From Cyanobacteria bacterium UBA11153 (lineage in GTDB: Bacteria > Cyanobacteriota > Cyanobacteriia > Cyanobacteriales > Coleofasciculaceae): 27,795 nucleotides of DNA. Where the stretch lies: the NCBI GenBank assembly GCA_003511885.1, contig DOIX01000273.1, positions 20,816-48,610 on the forward strand. Direction: 5' to 3'. The notes below the pieces were generated by a model. The model saw only the letters and a list, made by a program, of their open reading frames with translations, was not told where the DNA came from and did not search any database. This document shows positions 14,711 to 22,639 of this stretch, one piece after another; within the stretch, counting starts at the first letter, position 1, and each line of letters begins with the position of its first letter. A program made the translations under genes and the position numbers.

Positions 14711-14759
14711 CTCTACGGATGATGAATTTACGGAAAATTGAATTATATCATCGAATTCT

Positions 14760-15635
14760 CTATGCCTTTGATCCGCTTTTGAGCAAAAGAGAGGAATAAT
14801 ACTTTAAATAGCTGAATATACCAGCTAGTTTACCAATAGCAGTTTTAGGTTTGAGTATTAGCAGAATAATGGCATGAAGGGTAAGTCGGAAAAATCGCAA
14901 GAATAAAATAGTTTTATTTGTGTATTTTTCGAGGGTTAGTAAATAGCTATAGGTACTGTGTTTAAATTTTTCTCGGATATTTCGGTTAGTAATAGATGAG
15001 GGTTGGTGAATTACTGCTAGTTTGGAGGTAATAGCAATTTGATAACCCTCCATCCCATATCTCTGACAGAAGTCAAAGTCTTCATAGTAGAGAAAATAAG
15101 CGGGATTAAATTTGGGACATTCTGGAAAGTGGCACAGGTTAATTAGTAGGCTGCATCCACTCACCCAATCGCAAGATATATAATCTTTTTCTGGATGGGA
15201 TGAAAGTAAGTCAATAGTGAGAATAGCGCCGATTTTCGGGATAAATTTACCTCCAGCAAACCAGATATCATTTCTGGGGGTGTAGATGAGAGTACCGAGG
15301 ATAGAAACTTCTGGATGGGAGGTAAAGAAGGTGGGGACTTTTTCTAGGGTGTTTTCTGGGAGGTAGGTGTCAGGATTTATCAGCCAAACTATGGCATTAG
15401 GGTTTTGATTGTAAATCCAGTTTAATCCTAGGTTACAGGCGTTGCCAAAGCCTAGGTTGGTTTGGGAATTGAGAATGTGGAGAGATTTTGTTTTCAGGTT
15501 TTGGATTGTTTTGTCTTCGGGGGAGTTGTTAACGATGATGATTTGATAGGGGATGTTTGGGTGAGTGGGGATTGAGTTGATTAATTGCTCAATTAGTTGG
15601 GTTGAGTGGTAGTTGACGGTGAGGAAGTATATCAC
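14760..15635 (-). CDS. GT2-family glycosyltransferase (WbbL/rhamnosyltransferase-like)
   Basis: A 291-residue family 2 glycosyltransferase. It opens at the first strand (YFLTVNYHS) and continues with IIIVNNSPEDK near 33-43, NLGFGNACNLGLNW (60-73), the donor-binding INPDTYLPE (86-94) and YYEDFDFCQRYGMEGY near 190-205, which carries the acidic ED pair expected for the catalytic base. The pattern is that of WbbL-type enzymes, which add rhamnose or related sugars to lipid-linked intermediates on the cytoplasmic face. A hydrophobic stretch near 246-262 may associate with the membrane. The start is GTG at 15633-15635 with no clear ribosome binding site. It is divergent from the methyltransferase gene with 111 bases between them, so the two may share a control region. 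Confidence 0.88.
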   Translation of the reverse strand: MIYFLTVNYHSTQLIEQLINSIPTHPNIPYQIIIVNNSPEDKTIQNLKTKSLHILNSQTNLGFGNACNLGLNWIYNQNPNAIVWLINPDTYLPENTLEKVPTFFTSHPEVSILGTLIYTPRNDIWFAGGKFIPKIGAILTIDLLSSHPEKDYISCDWVSGCSLLINLCHFPECPKFNPAYFLYYEDFDFCQRYGMEGYQIAITSKLAVIHQPSSITNRNIREKFKHSTYSYLLTLEKYTNKTILFLRFFRLTLHAIILLILKPKTAIGKLAGIFSYLKYYSSLLLKSGSKA

Positions 15636-15746
15636 ATCAGTTAGAGATAAAAATCATTAATTAATAGAAATATGTAAGATCTACAGGTTCATTGAGTTAA
15701 AACCATATTATACTAAGATCAGCTTGTCGAACAAGGATAATTATTT

Positions 15747-16418
15747 ATGAACAAACAAGACTATCTTAAAAAACTCTATGCTAATCGCTTTGACTACAAA
15801 CAGCAAAAAGAAAAATTAGTCCTATGGAAAGTTCTCATCAACTCCTTTTTACAAAACTATGTAAATCCCAACTCTGTTGTTTTGGATATCGGGGGAGGAT
15901 ATGGTGAATTTATTAACAACATCCAAGCCCAGCAAAAATATTTAATCGATCTCAATCCTGATGCCAAAGAATTTGCCAATTCTGATGTTAAGGTTATGAA
16001 TATTGATATCTTAATCCCAGAAAATCAAAATATTATGCCTAATTTTTTTGACATCATATTTATTTCTAACTTTTTTGAACATCTGGGGTGCAAAGAAGAG
16101 TTAATGGAGGTTTTAATGTTTTGTTTTAATCATCTTAAACCTGGCGGCTCTCTCCTTGTCATTCAACCTAATTTTAAGTACTCCTTCAAAGAGTACTATG
16201 ATTTTATCGATCATCAGCTACCTATCACTCATATTTCTCTCCAAGAGATTATGGAAACGATTGGTTTTTCTATTGATGTCCTGATCCCGAAATTTTTACC
16301 ATTTTCTACTAAAGGTAGACCTAGTTCTCCTCTGTTGTTGAAGGTCTACCTCAAGTTTCCATTATTATGGCACTTTTTGGGTGGACAAATGTTTGTTAAA
16401 GCTACTAAGCAAACCTAG
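15747..16418 (+). CDS. Class I SAM-dependent methyltransferase
   Basis: A 223-residue protein with the Rossmann-fold methyltransferase pattern: motif I VVLDIGGGYGEF (about 44-55), an acidic position after the second strand (YLIDLNPDA near 65-73), DIIFISNFFEHL at motif IV and LKPGGSLLVIQPNF at the motif VI strand. It probably methylates a sugar or another small molecule in glycan assembly, judging from its neighbours; the substrate cannot be read from the sequence. The start is ATG at 15747 with AGGA 9 bases upstream. The stop codon is one base from the stop of the convergent epimerase gene, leaving no room for a terminator between them. Confidence 0.85.
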   Translation: MNKQDYLKKLYANRFDYKQQKEKLVLWKVLINSFLQNYVNPNSVVLDIGGGYGEFINNIQAQQKYLIDLNPDAKEFANSDVKVMNIDILIPENQNIMPNFFDIIFISNFFEHLGCKEELMEVLMFCFNHLKPGGSLLVIQPNFKYSFKEYYDFIDHQLPITHISLQEIMETIGFSIDVLIPKFLPFSTKGRPSSPLLLKVYLKFPLLWHFLGGQMFVKATKQT

Positions 16419-16419
16419 T

Positions 16420-17556
16420 CTATACTGGCAACAATAACTTGCCATTAAGACTCTGTTCTTTTTCAGATGCCAAACTACTGACAGAGTGACGCTGCTTTTG
16501 TTGAGATACTTGTGCAGTGTAAATCTCGCTCAGTATAGTTTCCATATCATACTTATATTGCCACTCCGGATAGTGAGATTGAAACTTCCTCACGTCTGAG
16601 ATATACCAAATATGATCGCCGATGCGATTGGTATCCGTGTAGCTATATTGAAGCTTATTGCCTGTAATTTTCTCGCACAGTGTAATTGCCTCTAGCATAG
16701 AACAGTTACTATGGCGAGAGCCTCCCATATTATAAACTTCACCACAGCGAGGATTTTGATAAAAATGATAGAAGGCATTTACTAAGTCGTAGCTGTGGAT
16801 ATTATCTCTCACCTGCTTACCTTGATAGCCAAATATAGTATAAGGTTCGCCAGTGATGGTGCATTGCATCAAGTAAGCTAAAAAGCCATGTAACTGCGCT
16901 CCTGAATGGAGTGGACCAGTTAAACATCCTCCGCGAAAACTAACTGTTTTCATGTCAAAATAGCGACCATATTCTTGGACTAAGATATCAGCAGCTACTT
17001 TGGATGCCCCAAAAAGAGAATGTTTGGCATAGTCAATTGACATTGACTCGTCAATCCCAACCTGATATTTATGGTTTTGCTCGATTTCCCAGCGAGTTTC
17101 TAATTCTTGCAAGGGGAGATAATTGGGAGTATCTCCATAGACTTTATTAGTTGAGGTAAAGATAAAAACAGCATTCGGACAATATTGACGAGTGGCTTCT
17201 AGTAAAACTAAAGTGCCATTAGCATTTACGGTAAAATCAGTGTGAGGATCTTTGGCTGCCCAATCATGAGAAGGTTGAGCGGCAGTATGGATGATTAAAG
17301 TGATATCAGAAGAGTAGTCTTTAAAGAGAGTTTCTATTTTATCGCGATCGCGGATATCAATGTCATAATGATGATAGCGATCGCCATACTTATCTTTCAG
17401 CATATTCCGGTTCCAGGCAGTTGAGGCAGAGTCCCCAAAGAAAAAAGCCCGCATATCATTATCAATGCCCACAATATTAAAACCAAGTTGGGCAAAAAAA
17501 TGAACCGATTCCGAACCAATTAAACCTGCCGATCCCGTAATTAAAACAGTAGACAT
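16420..17556 (-). CDS. NAD-dependent sugar epimerase, CDP-paratose 2-epimerase-like, Phe in the YxxxK position
   Basis: A 378-residue extended short-chain dehydrogenase. GSAGLIG (8-14) is the NAD-binding loop, and [10 protein letters not shown] (91-100) and [10 protein letters not shown] (133-142) follow the CDP-tyvelose/paratose 2-epimerase pattern. The usual catalytic Tyr-x-x-x-Lys reads LFGASK here: Phe182 and Lys186. I recall related bacterial proteins with the same HSLFGASK block, so this may be normal for the subfamily. The C-terminal half has [17 protein letters not shown]. The start is ATG at 17554-17556, which has GAGGAG 5 bases upstream; an in-frame GTG at 17568 would add 4 residues and is less likely. 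It follows the related epimerase gene by 41 bases, so the two probably act together on a deoxysugar nucleotide. Confidence 0.82.
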   Translation of the reverse strand: MSTVLITGSAGLIGSESVHFFAQLGFNIVGIDNDMRAFFFGDSASTAWNRNMLKDKYGDRYHHYDIDIRDRDKIETLFKDYSSDITLIIHTAAQPSHDWAAKDPHTDFTVNANGTLVLLEATRQYCPNAVFIFTSTNKVYGDTPNYLPLQELETRWEIEQNHKYQVGIDESMSIDYAKHSLFGASKVAADILVQEYGRYFDMKTVSFRGGCLTGPLHSGAQLHGFLAYLMQCTITGEPYTIFGYQGKQVRDNIHSYDLVNAFYHFYQNPRCGEVYNMGGSRHSNCSMLEAITLCEKITGNKLQYSYTDTNRIGDHIWYISDVRKFQSHYPEWQYKYDMETILSEIYTAQVSQQKQRHSVSSLASEKEQSLNGKLLLPV

Positions 17557-17597
17557 TTTACTCCTCACTCATTTCACACAACACAGATCTAACATTC

Positions 17598-18665
17598 TCA
17601 CTCAAACACTGAACTGAGAATCGCTTCATTTTCAGACAGCCAACGATAAATATCTTCGAGGGTGGCTTGGGGATTCATTATAGGATACCAGCCCGTTTTT
17701 TGGGTAACTTGGGACGAATCCGTGATAAAAATTGGAATATCCCCAGGACGTTCTTCCGCTACGGATTGGATTTGGGTAGATTTTCCGGTAATGGCTTGGC
17801 ATAGCTGAGTTGTCTCTAGTAAAGAGAGACTATTGCTAGCACCACCACCAACGTTCAAGACTTCCCCATCTAATTCGACAAAATGCTCTAACTCATAGTC
17901 AACGAGTTTGAGCAAATCGTCAACATGTAACAAGTCTCTCACTTGTTTGCCTGTCCCGCCGTAGCCAATGTAACTGAGAGGTTTTTGAAAATAGTGTGCA
18001 GCCACCCACAAGACAAAAACTCCCTGATCGACTTTACCCATTTGCCATGGTCCTGTCACAACTCCACAGCGATTGATAATAGCAAGGATACCATAAGCTT
18101 GTCTGTATTCTTCAATTAAAAGTTCCGAGGACAATTTAGTAGTACCATAGAGAGAACGATAACCCTGTAAAGGAAAATCCTCAGCAACTCCTTGTTGAGA
18201 AATACCAGGGATATTCTGATTTGTCGCAATTTCCAACCGCGTCGGTAACTCCAGTAAGTTTAATGAATTAAGCGGTGCAATTGGATAGATGCGGCTACTG
18301 GATAGAAATAATAAACGGGCTTGAATTTGTCTAGCCAATTCCAGAATATTAATCGTTCCCAGCAAGTTAGTTTGGAGAACATACTGGGGTGATGTGAATC
18401 CTGCTAGCACAGAAGGTTCCGCCGAACAGTCAATAATTGTCTCTACATTTAACACCCCTGGTTCCAAGTCAAATGGAGAACGAATATCACCGTGAATAAA
18501 TTGAATCCCTAGTTTTTTTAGCCTAGGTAAATTCAACTCAGAACCCCGCCTTCGCAAGTTATCTAAGCAGATAATTTGCCAATCTGGATGGAGCTTTTTT
18601 AAACCAATGGCGAGTGAACTTCCGATAAAGCCTGCGCCACCTAATACTAAAATTTGATCTGGCAT
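17598..18665 (-). CDS. NAD-dependent sugar epimerase/dehydratase, CDP-paratose 2-epimerase-like
   Basis: A 355-residue extended short-chain dehydrogenase. GGAGFIGSS at 9-17 binds NAD, DCSAEPSVLAG at 79-89 and LFLSSSRIYPI at 119-129 match tyvelose-epimerase-type proteins, and the catalytic pair Tyr173/Lys177 is present in LYGTTK. GKQVRDLLHVDDLLKLV and VLNVGGG are the C-terminal family blocks. It shares the layout of the downstream epimerase but keeps the tyrosine. Known relatives interconvert C2 epimers of CDP- or other NDP-deoxysugars; the exact substrate is not predictable. The start is ATG at 18663-18665. Upstream lies the repeat-filled 356-bp interval, so the promoter for the pair should be in that interval. 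Confidence 0.85.
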   Translation of the reverse strand: MPDQILVLGGAGFIGSSLAIGLKKLHPDWQIICLDNLRRRGSELNLPRLKKLGIQFIHGDIRSPFDLEPGVLNVETIIDCSAEPSVLAGFTSPQYVLQTNLLGTINILELARQIQARLLFLSSSRIYPIAPLNSLNLLELPTRLEIATNQNIPGISQQGVAEDFPLQGYRSLYGTTKLSSELLIEEYRQAYGILAIINRCGVVTGPWQMGKVDQGVFVLWVAAHYFQKPLSYIGYGGTGKQVRDLLHVDDLLKLVDYELEHFVELDGEVLNVGGGASNSLSLLETTQLCQAITGKSTQIQSVAEERPGDIPIFITDSSQVTQKTGWYPIMNPQATLEDIYRWLSENEAILSSVFE

Positions 18666-18715
18666 TTAACTTCAATTAACTAAGATCGACACTCACAGAA
18701 AGATTCGCTCCGTAG

Positions 18716-18741
18716 GGTGCGTTAGCATAGCATAACGCACC
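18716..18741. repeat. Hairpin GGTGCGTTA / TAACGCACC
   Basis: Nine-base perfect arms (18716-18724 and 18733-18741) enclose an 8-base loop. GTAG upstream and CTAC downstream (18744-18747) could extend the stem. I recall similar GGTGCGTTA palindromes as dispersed repeats in other cyanobacteria. Confidence 0.7.
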
Positions 18742-18833
18742 AGCTACAGGATTAATAGAGTTGCTGCGTAAATCCTAAATGGACTAAAATTAGCAGGAGT
18801 TGGTTTCAACTCAAATCTTGCAACAATCGCGAT

Positions 18834-18956
18834 AACCCGACAGTGGTTCAAACCACTGTCTAATAGCTTAAGTCAGTTTTAACTGACTTGAGCTGAATTT
18901 TAGTCCATTAAAATGGACTTGAGCTATTAGCAGTAGAATTAATTCTACGGCGGGTT
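18834..18956. other. Multi-branch palindromic element, candidate structured RNA or mobile repeat
   Basis: By hand, five helices plus a closing stem fit without crossing. The closing stem is AACCCG (18834-18839) with CGGGTT (18951-18956). Inside are a hairpin ACAGTGGTT/AACCACTGT (18840-18859), a long-range stem TAATAGCT (18861-18868) with AGCTATTA (18922-18929) that encloses two hairpins, AAGTCAGTT/AACTGACTT (18870-18889) and AGTCCATT/AATGGACT (18902-18919), and the palindrome GTAGAATT/AATTCTAC (18933-18948). The whole resembles a cloverleaf but has no tRNA features such as a GTTC T-loop. Strand of function is unknown. Confidence 0.55.
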
Positions 18957-19021
18957 TTCTGGCTTATTGACAATGGTGCAAGTTATCAGTTTCAAGCAAC
19001 TTTAGCTACCAAAAAGAGAAT

Positions 19022-19816
19022 TTATTCTCTAGCTGATTGTGAGGGAAACTTAAACATAGTATCAGTTTTTAGTTGAGCTAAGTTTTGACTCCGGTGGTAA
19101 TCGCCACGGGATAGGTGTTTTTCTAGCCAAACGTAGAGAACAATAAAAAGATATCGACTACCCATTTCCTTAATTTTTAGCTTAGATATTCCCGTTGTGC
19201 GATTGTACCAGTGCATGGGAATTACAGTATGAGAATATCCTCGCACAATTGCTTTTAAAGGCAGTTCAACTGTCAGGTTAAAATGATGGCTAAGAATAGG
19301 TTGTACTCCATCAATCACTTCGCTACGGTAAATTTTAAAAGCATTAGTCACATCATTATAACGGAGACCAAACAATGTTTTGACAAACCAGTTAGCCCAA
19401 CGATTTATCAATAATTTGTGGCGGGGATAATCAACGACTAAGCCTTTCTTGATAAAGCGGGAACCGAAAACGCAGTCGTATCCTTCCTGTAACTTATAAT
19501 ATCCTGCTACCAAATCTTTGGGGTCATCGGAAGCATCTGCCATCATAATCGCCACAGCATCGCCAGAAAACTCCGCCAAACCACGACGCACAGCAAAACC
19601 AAAACCATTAGGTGGTTGATTGTTAACGTAGCGAACAGTTGTGAAGGTTTGTGATAATTCTTGACAAATGGCTAAAGTTTTATCTCGGCTATTGTCGTTG
19701 ACAATGAGAATCTCATGAGGTATATTCGATTGTTTGAGGGTATCAACAAGATTGCTGACTGTTCCGTGCAGACAGCCTTCCTCGTTATGGGCTGGTATTA
19801 CAACTGATATTTTCAT
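19022..19816 (-). CDS. DPM1-like GT2 (polyprenyl-phosphate sugar transferase)
   Basis: A 264-residue family 2 glycosyltransferase. It starts ISVVIPAHNEE (3-13), has VNDNSRDKT at 39-47 and an acidic donor/metal motif MADASDDP at 92-99, where the common DAD is DAS followed by two Asp. FKIYRSEVI and LTVELPLKAIVRGY in the second half are typical of dolichol/polyprenyl-phosphate mannose synthase relatives. Unlike the protein at 4227-5216 it lacks a C-terminal pair of membrane helices. Such enzymes make polyprenyl-phosphate sugars used by GT-C transferases, and a large GT-C-like gene lies just upstream. The start is ATG at 19814-19816 with GGAG 6 bases upstream. That site overlaps the end of the gene remnant before it. 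Confidence 0.87.
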   Translation of the reverse strand: MKISVVIPAHNEEGCLHGTVSNLVDTLKQSNIPHEILIVNDNSRDKTLAICQELSQTFTTVRYVNNQPPNGFGFAVRRGLAEFSGDAVAIMMADASDDPKDLVAGYYKLQEGYDCVFGSRFIKKGLVVDYPRHKLLINRWANWFVKTLFGLRYNDVTNAFKIYRSEVIDGVQPILSHHFNLTVELPLKAIVRGYSHTVIPMHWYNRTTGISKLKIKEMGSRYLFIVLYVWLEKHLSRGDYHRSQNLAQLKTDTMFKFPSQSARE

Positions 19817-19819
19817 TAC

Positions 19820-20040
19820 TCACTCCACCACTTTGATTTTGGGTTCGCCATTCAATTTGACGAATTCTTTATTGTCTGGATTGTACACCCAAGCCTTGAT
19901 TACAGTTTCCCCTAAAGGAAGAGATTTGGGAAAGACATCTACTTGCCATCCTGCTTGGGCATACTGACTGGAGCCAAAAGCCTTCGCTACATCTGGCCTG
20001 TCCAATTGTACATGGTCAGCCAATTCAGATGAACTGGAAT
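19820..20040 (-). pseudogene. Remnant: C-terminal domain copy of a GT-C-type protein
   Basis: An open frame here, with no good start (TTG at 20023, no ribosome binding site), encodes about 70 residues that parallel the last 65 residues of the 846-residue protein upstream. Shared blocks are RPDV, a Gly-Trp pair (AQAGWQV against GYSGWSV), IKAWVYNPD against IRAWVYEPA, and LNGE near the end. The frame differs from that of the upstream gene, and a TGA at 20051-20053 closes it toward the 5' side. It ends TGA three bases before the ATG of the DPM1-like gene, the spacing of a former operon partner. The simplest reading is the surviving tail of an older gene whose main part was replaced. A real small gene is less likely. 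Confidence 0.65.
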
Positions 20041-22581
20041 CTAATAAATTTCAACAATATATTCACCATTTAGAGGTATGGCTTTATTTGTAGCTGGTTC
20101 ATAAACCCAAGCTCTTATATTATTCTTCTTATATTTTAGGTTATTAGAACTAAAGGTAACCGACCAACCAGAGTATCCATAATCATTATTTTTATAAAAG
20201 TTTACAACATCTGGTCGGGGACTAGTCGTTCTTGCAATTGCGATAGGCTTGTTTTCTAACCCCTCTGTTAGCAAAACCCAAACTGGGTTGCCTGAAATAA
20301 TTGAAGTAGCCCATCCCACAGCATTAATCATATCACCTCTTTTTATATTATCATGTTTAGAATCTATCCAACCTATATATTCATTGGATAGATTGTGTGA
20401 AAAATTAATTGACTCTAAGTGTGAGATATCAATCCTTTTCCTTCCTTCGCTATATGTAGATTGAAAGTTATAAGTTGTCAAAACAAGATTTATATTTTGC
20501 TTAAACAAAAATTTATTATTTATAGAAAATTTTAATGATTTGACTTGTGCAAAAAGATCTCCTCTAAAAAAAGACAGAGCTTCTGAATCTGTTGTTGGCA
20601 AATGACTTACTATAATACCTTTGCCAGAATTGGAATTTTCAGAAATAATTCTGTAGGAATAACTGGAACCATCAATCAGATTAATTTGCATCATTATCGG
20701 TGGTATTCTAAAAAGTTTCTTGTATAAGTTTCCCCAAAAAGAATAATTAAAATTAATATTTGCTAGAGTAAAATCTTGATCTTTTAATTCAAGATAGTTA
20801 TTCCACTTAACTGATAATTTTTCCTCTGTCAGAGGTGATGAACAGAGATTTGATTGACGTTTTTCCAAAAGCATCAAATTTGACAAAGCGTATGTTTTAA
20901 AGAAATCTGGCATTTTTGATGACAACCTATAGTTACAAGCAATGTAGAAAAAAGTTGCTGGCTCATAAGTAAAAGGATGTCTCCCGTCAAGGGAGCCGAA
21001 CTGGTAAATTATGTAATCTCTGGGATTATTTTCCAAACTTTCTGAATTAATAAGATCGAGGAAGCTAGTATAAGCAACATAGGACTGAAAGACTGGTCTA
21101 GGCTTCCACTTAATATCATTGGCTCCCGCTATCGAAACCTCCCATGGAAAAATATCAACTGTTTTATGCTGTAATATTTGCATTATCGAACTAGGGAGTT
21201 TAACCTTATCTAGATTATTCAAGCTGGCTCTGTTTAGTTCTTCTCTGTAAGAATTTATATTGAACAATACAGAGGTTTTTTGATAAAATTGATCTAGATT
21301 GAAGAATTTTTCCACCGATGTATAAGTGTAATTCTTTGTGGGTTCTAGGGGAAACAATAACCAGGTTAAAAACAGATATATAAATACTGAATAAGCAAAT
21401 TTTTTTGCTTTAATTCTCTTGAGCTTAGAAATATATATAGCTACTATTAAATGTGTCACTGTAGCGAAAGCTAGAGTGTGGATATCTTGGCGCACGAAGC
21501 CATGCTTAAAAGACATAAATAAAACGAATATCAAACTCATATTCAAGCATATATTTATTATATTACCTTCAGCTAATACAAAATAAAATATGATTAATAT
21601 CAAAATAATCTGAGAAATTGCTAAACCTAGTTGCCAAGGAGAACCAACCAAGCTCATTGCACTAGAATAACCAAAAGAAATATTGATAGATCCTAATAGA
21701 TAGTCTATTAATGGAGTAGATGTATAAACGATAGCTGCTGTTAGTAAAGAAATATAAATAATATAAAATAAACACCAAAATATTGTCAATATATTTTTAT
21801 TTTCTTTTGACACACAGCTAATAACAATCTTGGCTAATAAAAATGATAATAAAATAGAAAATCCTAATATATATATATGATTAATTTTAAAATTTAAAAA
21901 TAAAAAAACAAAAGATACTGATGCTAGTATAGCATTAGCTAATGATATTAAATTAATGAGAATATTAGATTGTCTATATATAAAAGATATTACTACATTA
22001 GTTGATAAAAACAATAATAGAGCCATAAACGTGTAAATACCTAGAGAGAACTTAGTGAGCAAACAAAATCCAGTAAAAGCACCTAAAATGACAGAAGATA
22101 AATTAATTAAATTTGGTTTAAATATTCTTTCAAAAGACAAAACGATTAAGAATATAAAAAGTAATATATAGTCAATTTGCGAGTATAACCACACAATATA
22201 GGCAAACCAAACACTTAAAACTATAGATAGCTTCATGAAATTACTTCTCAAATTAGCTATCTTTATGATAAGAACTACAAATAGAGAAAGGTGTACGGTT
22301 AATCGAAAAACTAATATTGACCAGAAATTATCTGTTAATACTGAACCCTGAAGCAAGTAGCCAAGCGGACCATAGGTAAATATGATGTCTCTACCAAAAG
22401 CCAGATTGACATCTGCTGCATAACTGATTCCATATTGCCAGGATTGATCTAAACCGATATTTACTGCAAAAGGAAGTGGCATGAATGTAATTAAGCAATA
22501 AATACAAAATATAAACCATAAAAAGCTAGTCAATTTCGATTGAATTTTATTTTCCACAATATTCTGAATTTTAATTTTCAT
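20041..22581 (-). CDS. Large GT-C-like membrane protein with C-terminal extracytoplasmic domain
   Basis: An 846-residue protein. The first 420 residues or so hold about twelve hydrophobic segments. Early external motifs are NIGLDQSWQYGISYA (41-55) and FGRDIIFTYGPLGYL (62-76), with acidic residues where GT-C enzymes keep their catalytic Asp. From about 430 to the end the protein is soluble and probably extracytoplasmic, finishing with a small beta-rich domain (PRPDV...GYSGW...AWVYEP...LNGE) that is also present in the remnant just downstream. It is strongly AT-rich, rich in Asn, Ile and Lys, and shows no HIP1 site. Together with the downstream DPM1-like GT2 it could form a lipid-linked glycosylation pair. 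The start is ATG at 22579-22581, with no ribosome binding site apparent in the AT-rich leader. Confidence 0.72.
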   Translation of the reverse strand: MKIKIQNIVENKIQSKLTSFLWFIFCIYCLITFMPLPFAVNIGLDQSWQYGISYAADVNLAFGRDIIFTYGPLGYLLQGSVLTDNFWSILVFRLTVHLSLFVVLIIKIANLRSNFMKLSIVLSVWFAYIVWLYSQIDYILLFIFLIVLSFERIFKPNLINLSSVILGAFTGFCLLTKFSLGIYTFMALLLFLSTNVVISFIYRQSNILINLISLANAILASVSFVFLFLNFKINHIYILGFSILLSFLLAKIVISCVSKENKNILTIFWCLFYIIYISLLTAAIVYTSTPLIDYLLGSINISFGYSSAMSLVGSPWQLGLAISQIILILIIFYFVLAEGNIINICLNMSLIFVLFMSFKHGFVRQDIHTLAFATVTHLIVAIYISKLKRIKAKKFAYSVFIYLFLTWLLFPLEPTKNYTYTSVEKFFNLDQFYQKTSVLFNINSYREELNRASLNNLDKVKLPSSIMQILQHKTVDIFPWEVSIAGANDIKWKPRPVFQSYVAYTSFLDLINSESLENNPRDYIIYQFGSLDGRHPFTYEPATFFYIACNYRLSSKMPDFFKTYALSNLMLLEKRQSNLCSSPLTEEKLSVKWNNYLELKDQDFTLANINFNYSFWGNLYKKLFRIPPIMMQINLIDGSSYSYRIISENSNSGKGIIVSHLPTTDSEALSFFRGDLFAQVKSLKFSINNKFLFKQNINLVLTTYNFQSTYSEGRKRIDISHLESINFSHNLSNEYIGWIDSKHDNIKRGDMINAVGWATSIISGNPVWVLLTEGLENKPIAIARTTSPRPDVVNFYKNNDYGYSGWSVTFSSNNLKYKKNNIRAWVYEPATNKAIPLNGEYIVEIY

Positions 22582-22592
22582 TTTAATTTATT

Positions 22593-22639
22593 TATTTCAA
22601 TTATCCAATTTATTATTATTTCAATTATCCAATTTATTA
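22593..22639. repeat. 24-bp tandem duplication covering the GT4 stop codon
   Basis: The 23-base segment starting TATTTCAATTATCC occurs at 22593-22615 and again at 22617-22639, a period of 24. The right copy encodes the last residues (NKLDN) and the stop of the GT4 gene; the left copy repeats the same codons and stop in frame beyond it. The duplication forms most of the 39-bp gap to the next gene. Confidence 0.9.

Larger units (their letters stand above)
14304..14759. other. 456-bp gene-free interval with dispersed repeats
   Basis: No gene is convincing here. It holds the second copy of the 32-bp dispersed repeat and three separate long inverted repeats, each entered on its own. A 90-codon minus-strand frame at 14402-14674 runs through these palindromes and has no domain-like pattern. 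The GT2 gene to its right ends at 14760, so the first palindromes may also serve as its 3' end. Confidence 0.8.
18666..19021. other. 356-bp gene-free interval with hairpins
   Basis: No gene is supported in this stretch. It contains a hairpin at 18716-18741, a small GAGTTG/CAACTC hairpin at 18797-18812 and a multi-branch palindromic structure at 18834-18956. A further long-range pair joins 18779-18792 (AATGGACTAAAATT) to 18896-18909 (AATTTTAGTCCATT). The promoter of the epimerase pair may lie toward the left end. Confidence 0.8.

Noticed and set aside
18834..18956. tRNA gene reading of the cloverleaf-like fold
   Set aside because: No CCA-adjacent acceptor pattern, no GTTCNANNC T-loop, no D-loop GG, and hairpin loops too small for tRNA arms.
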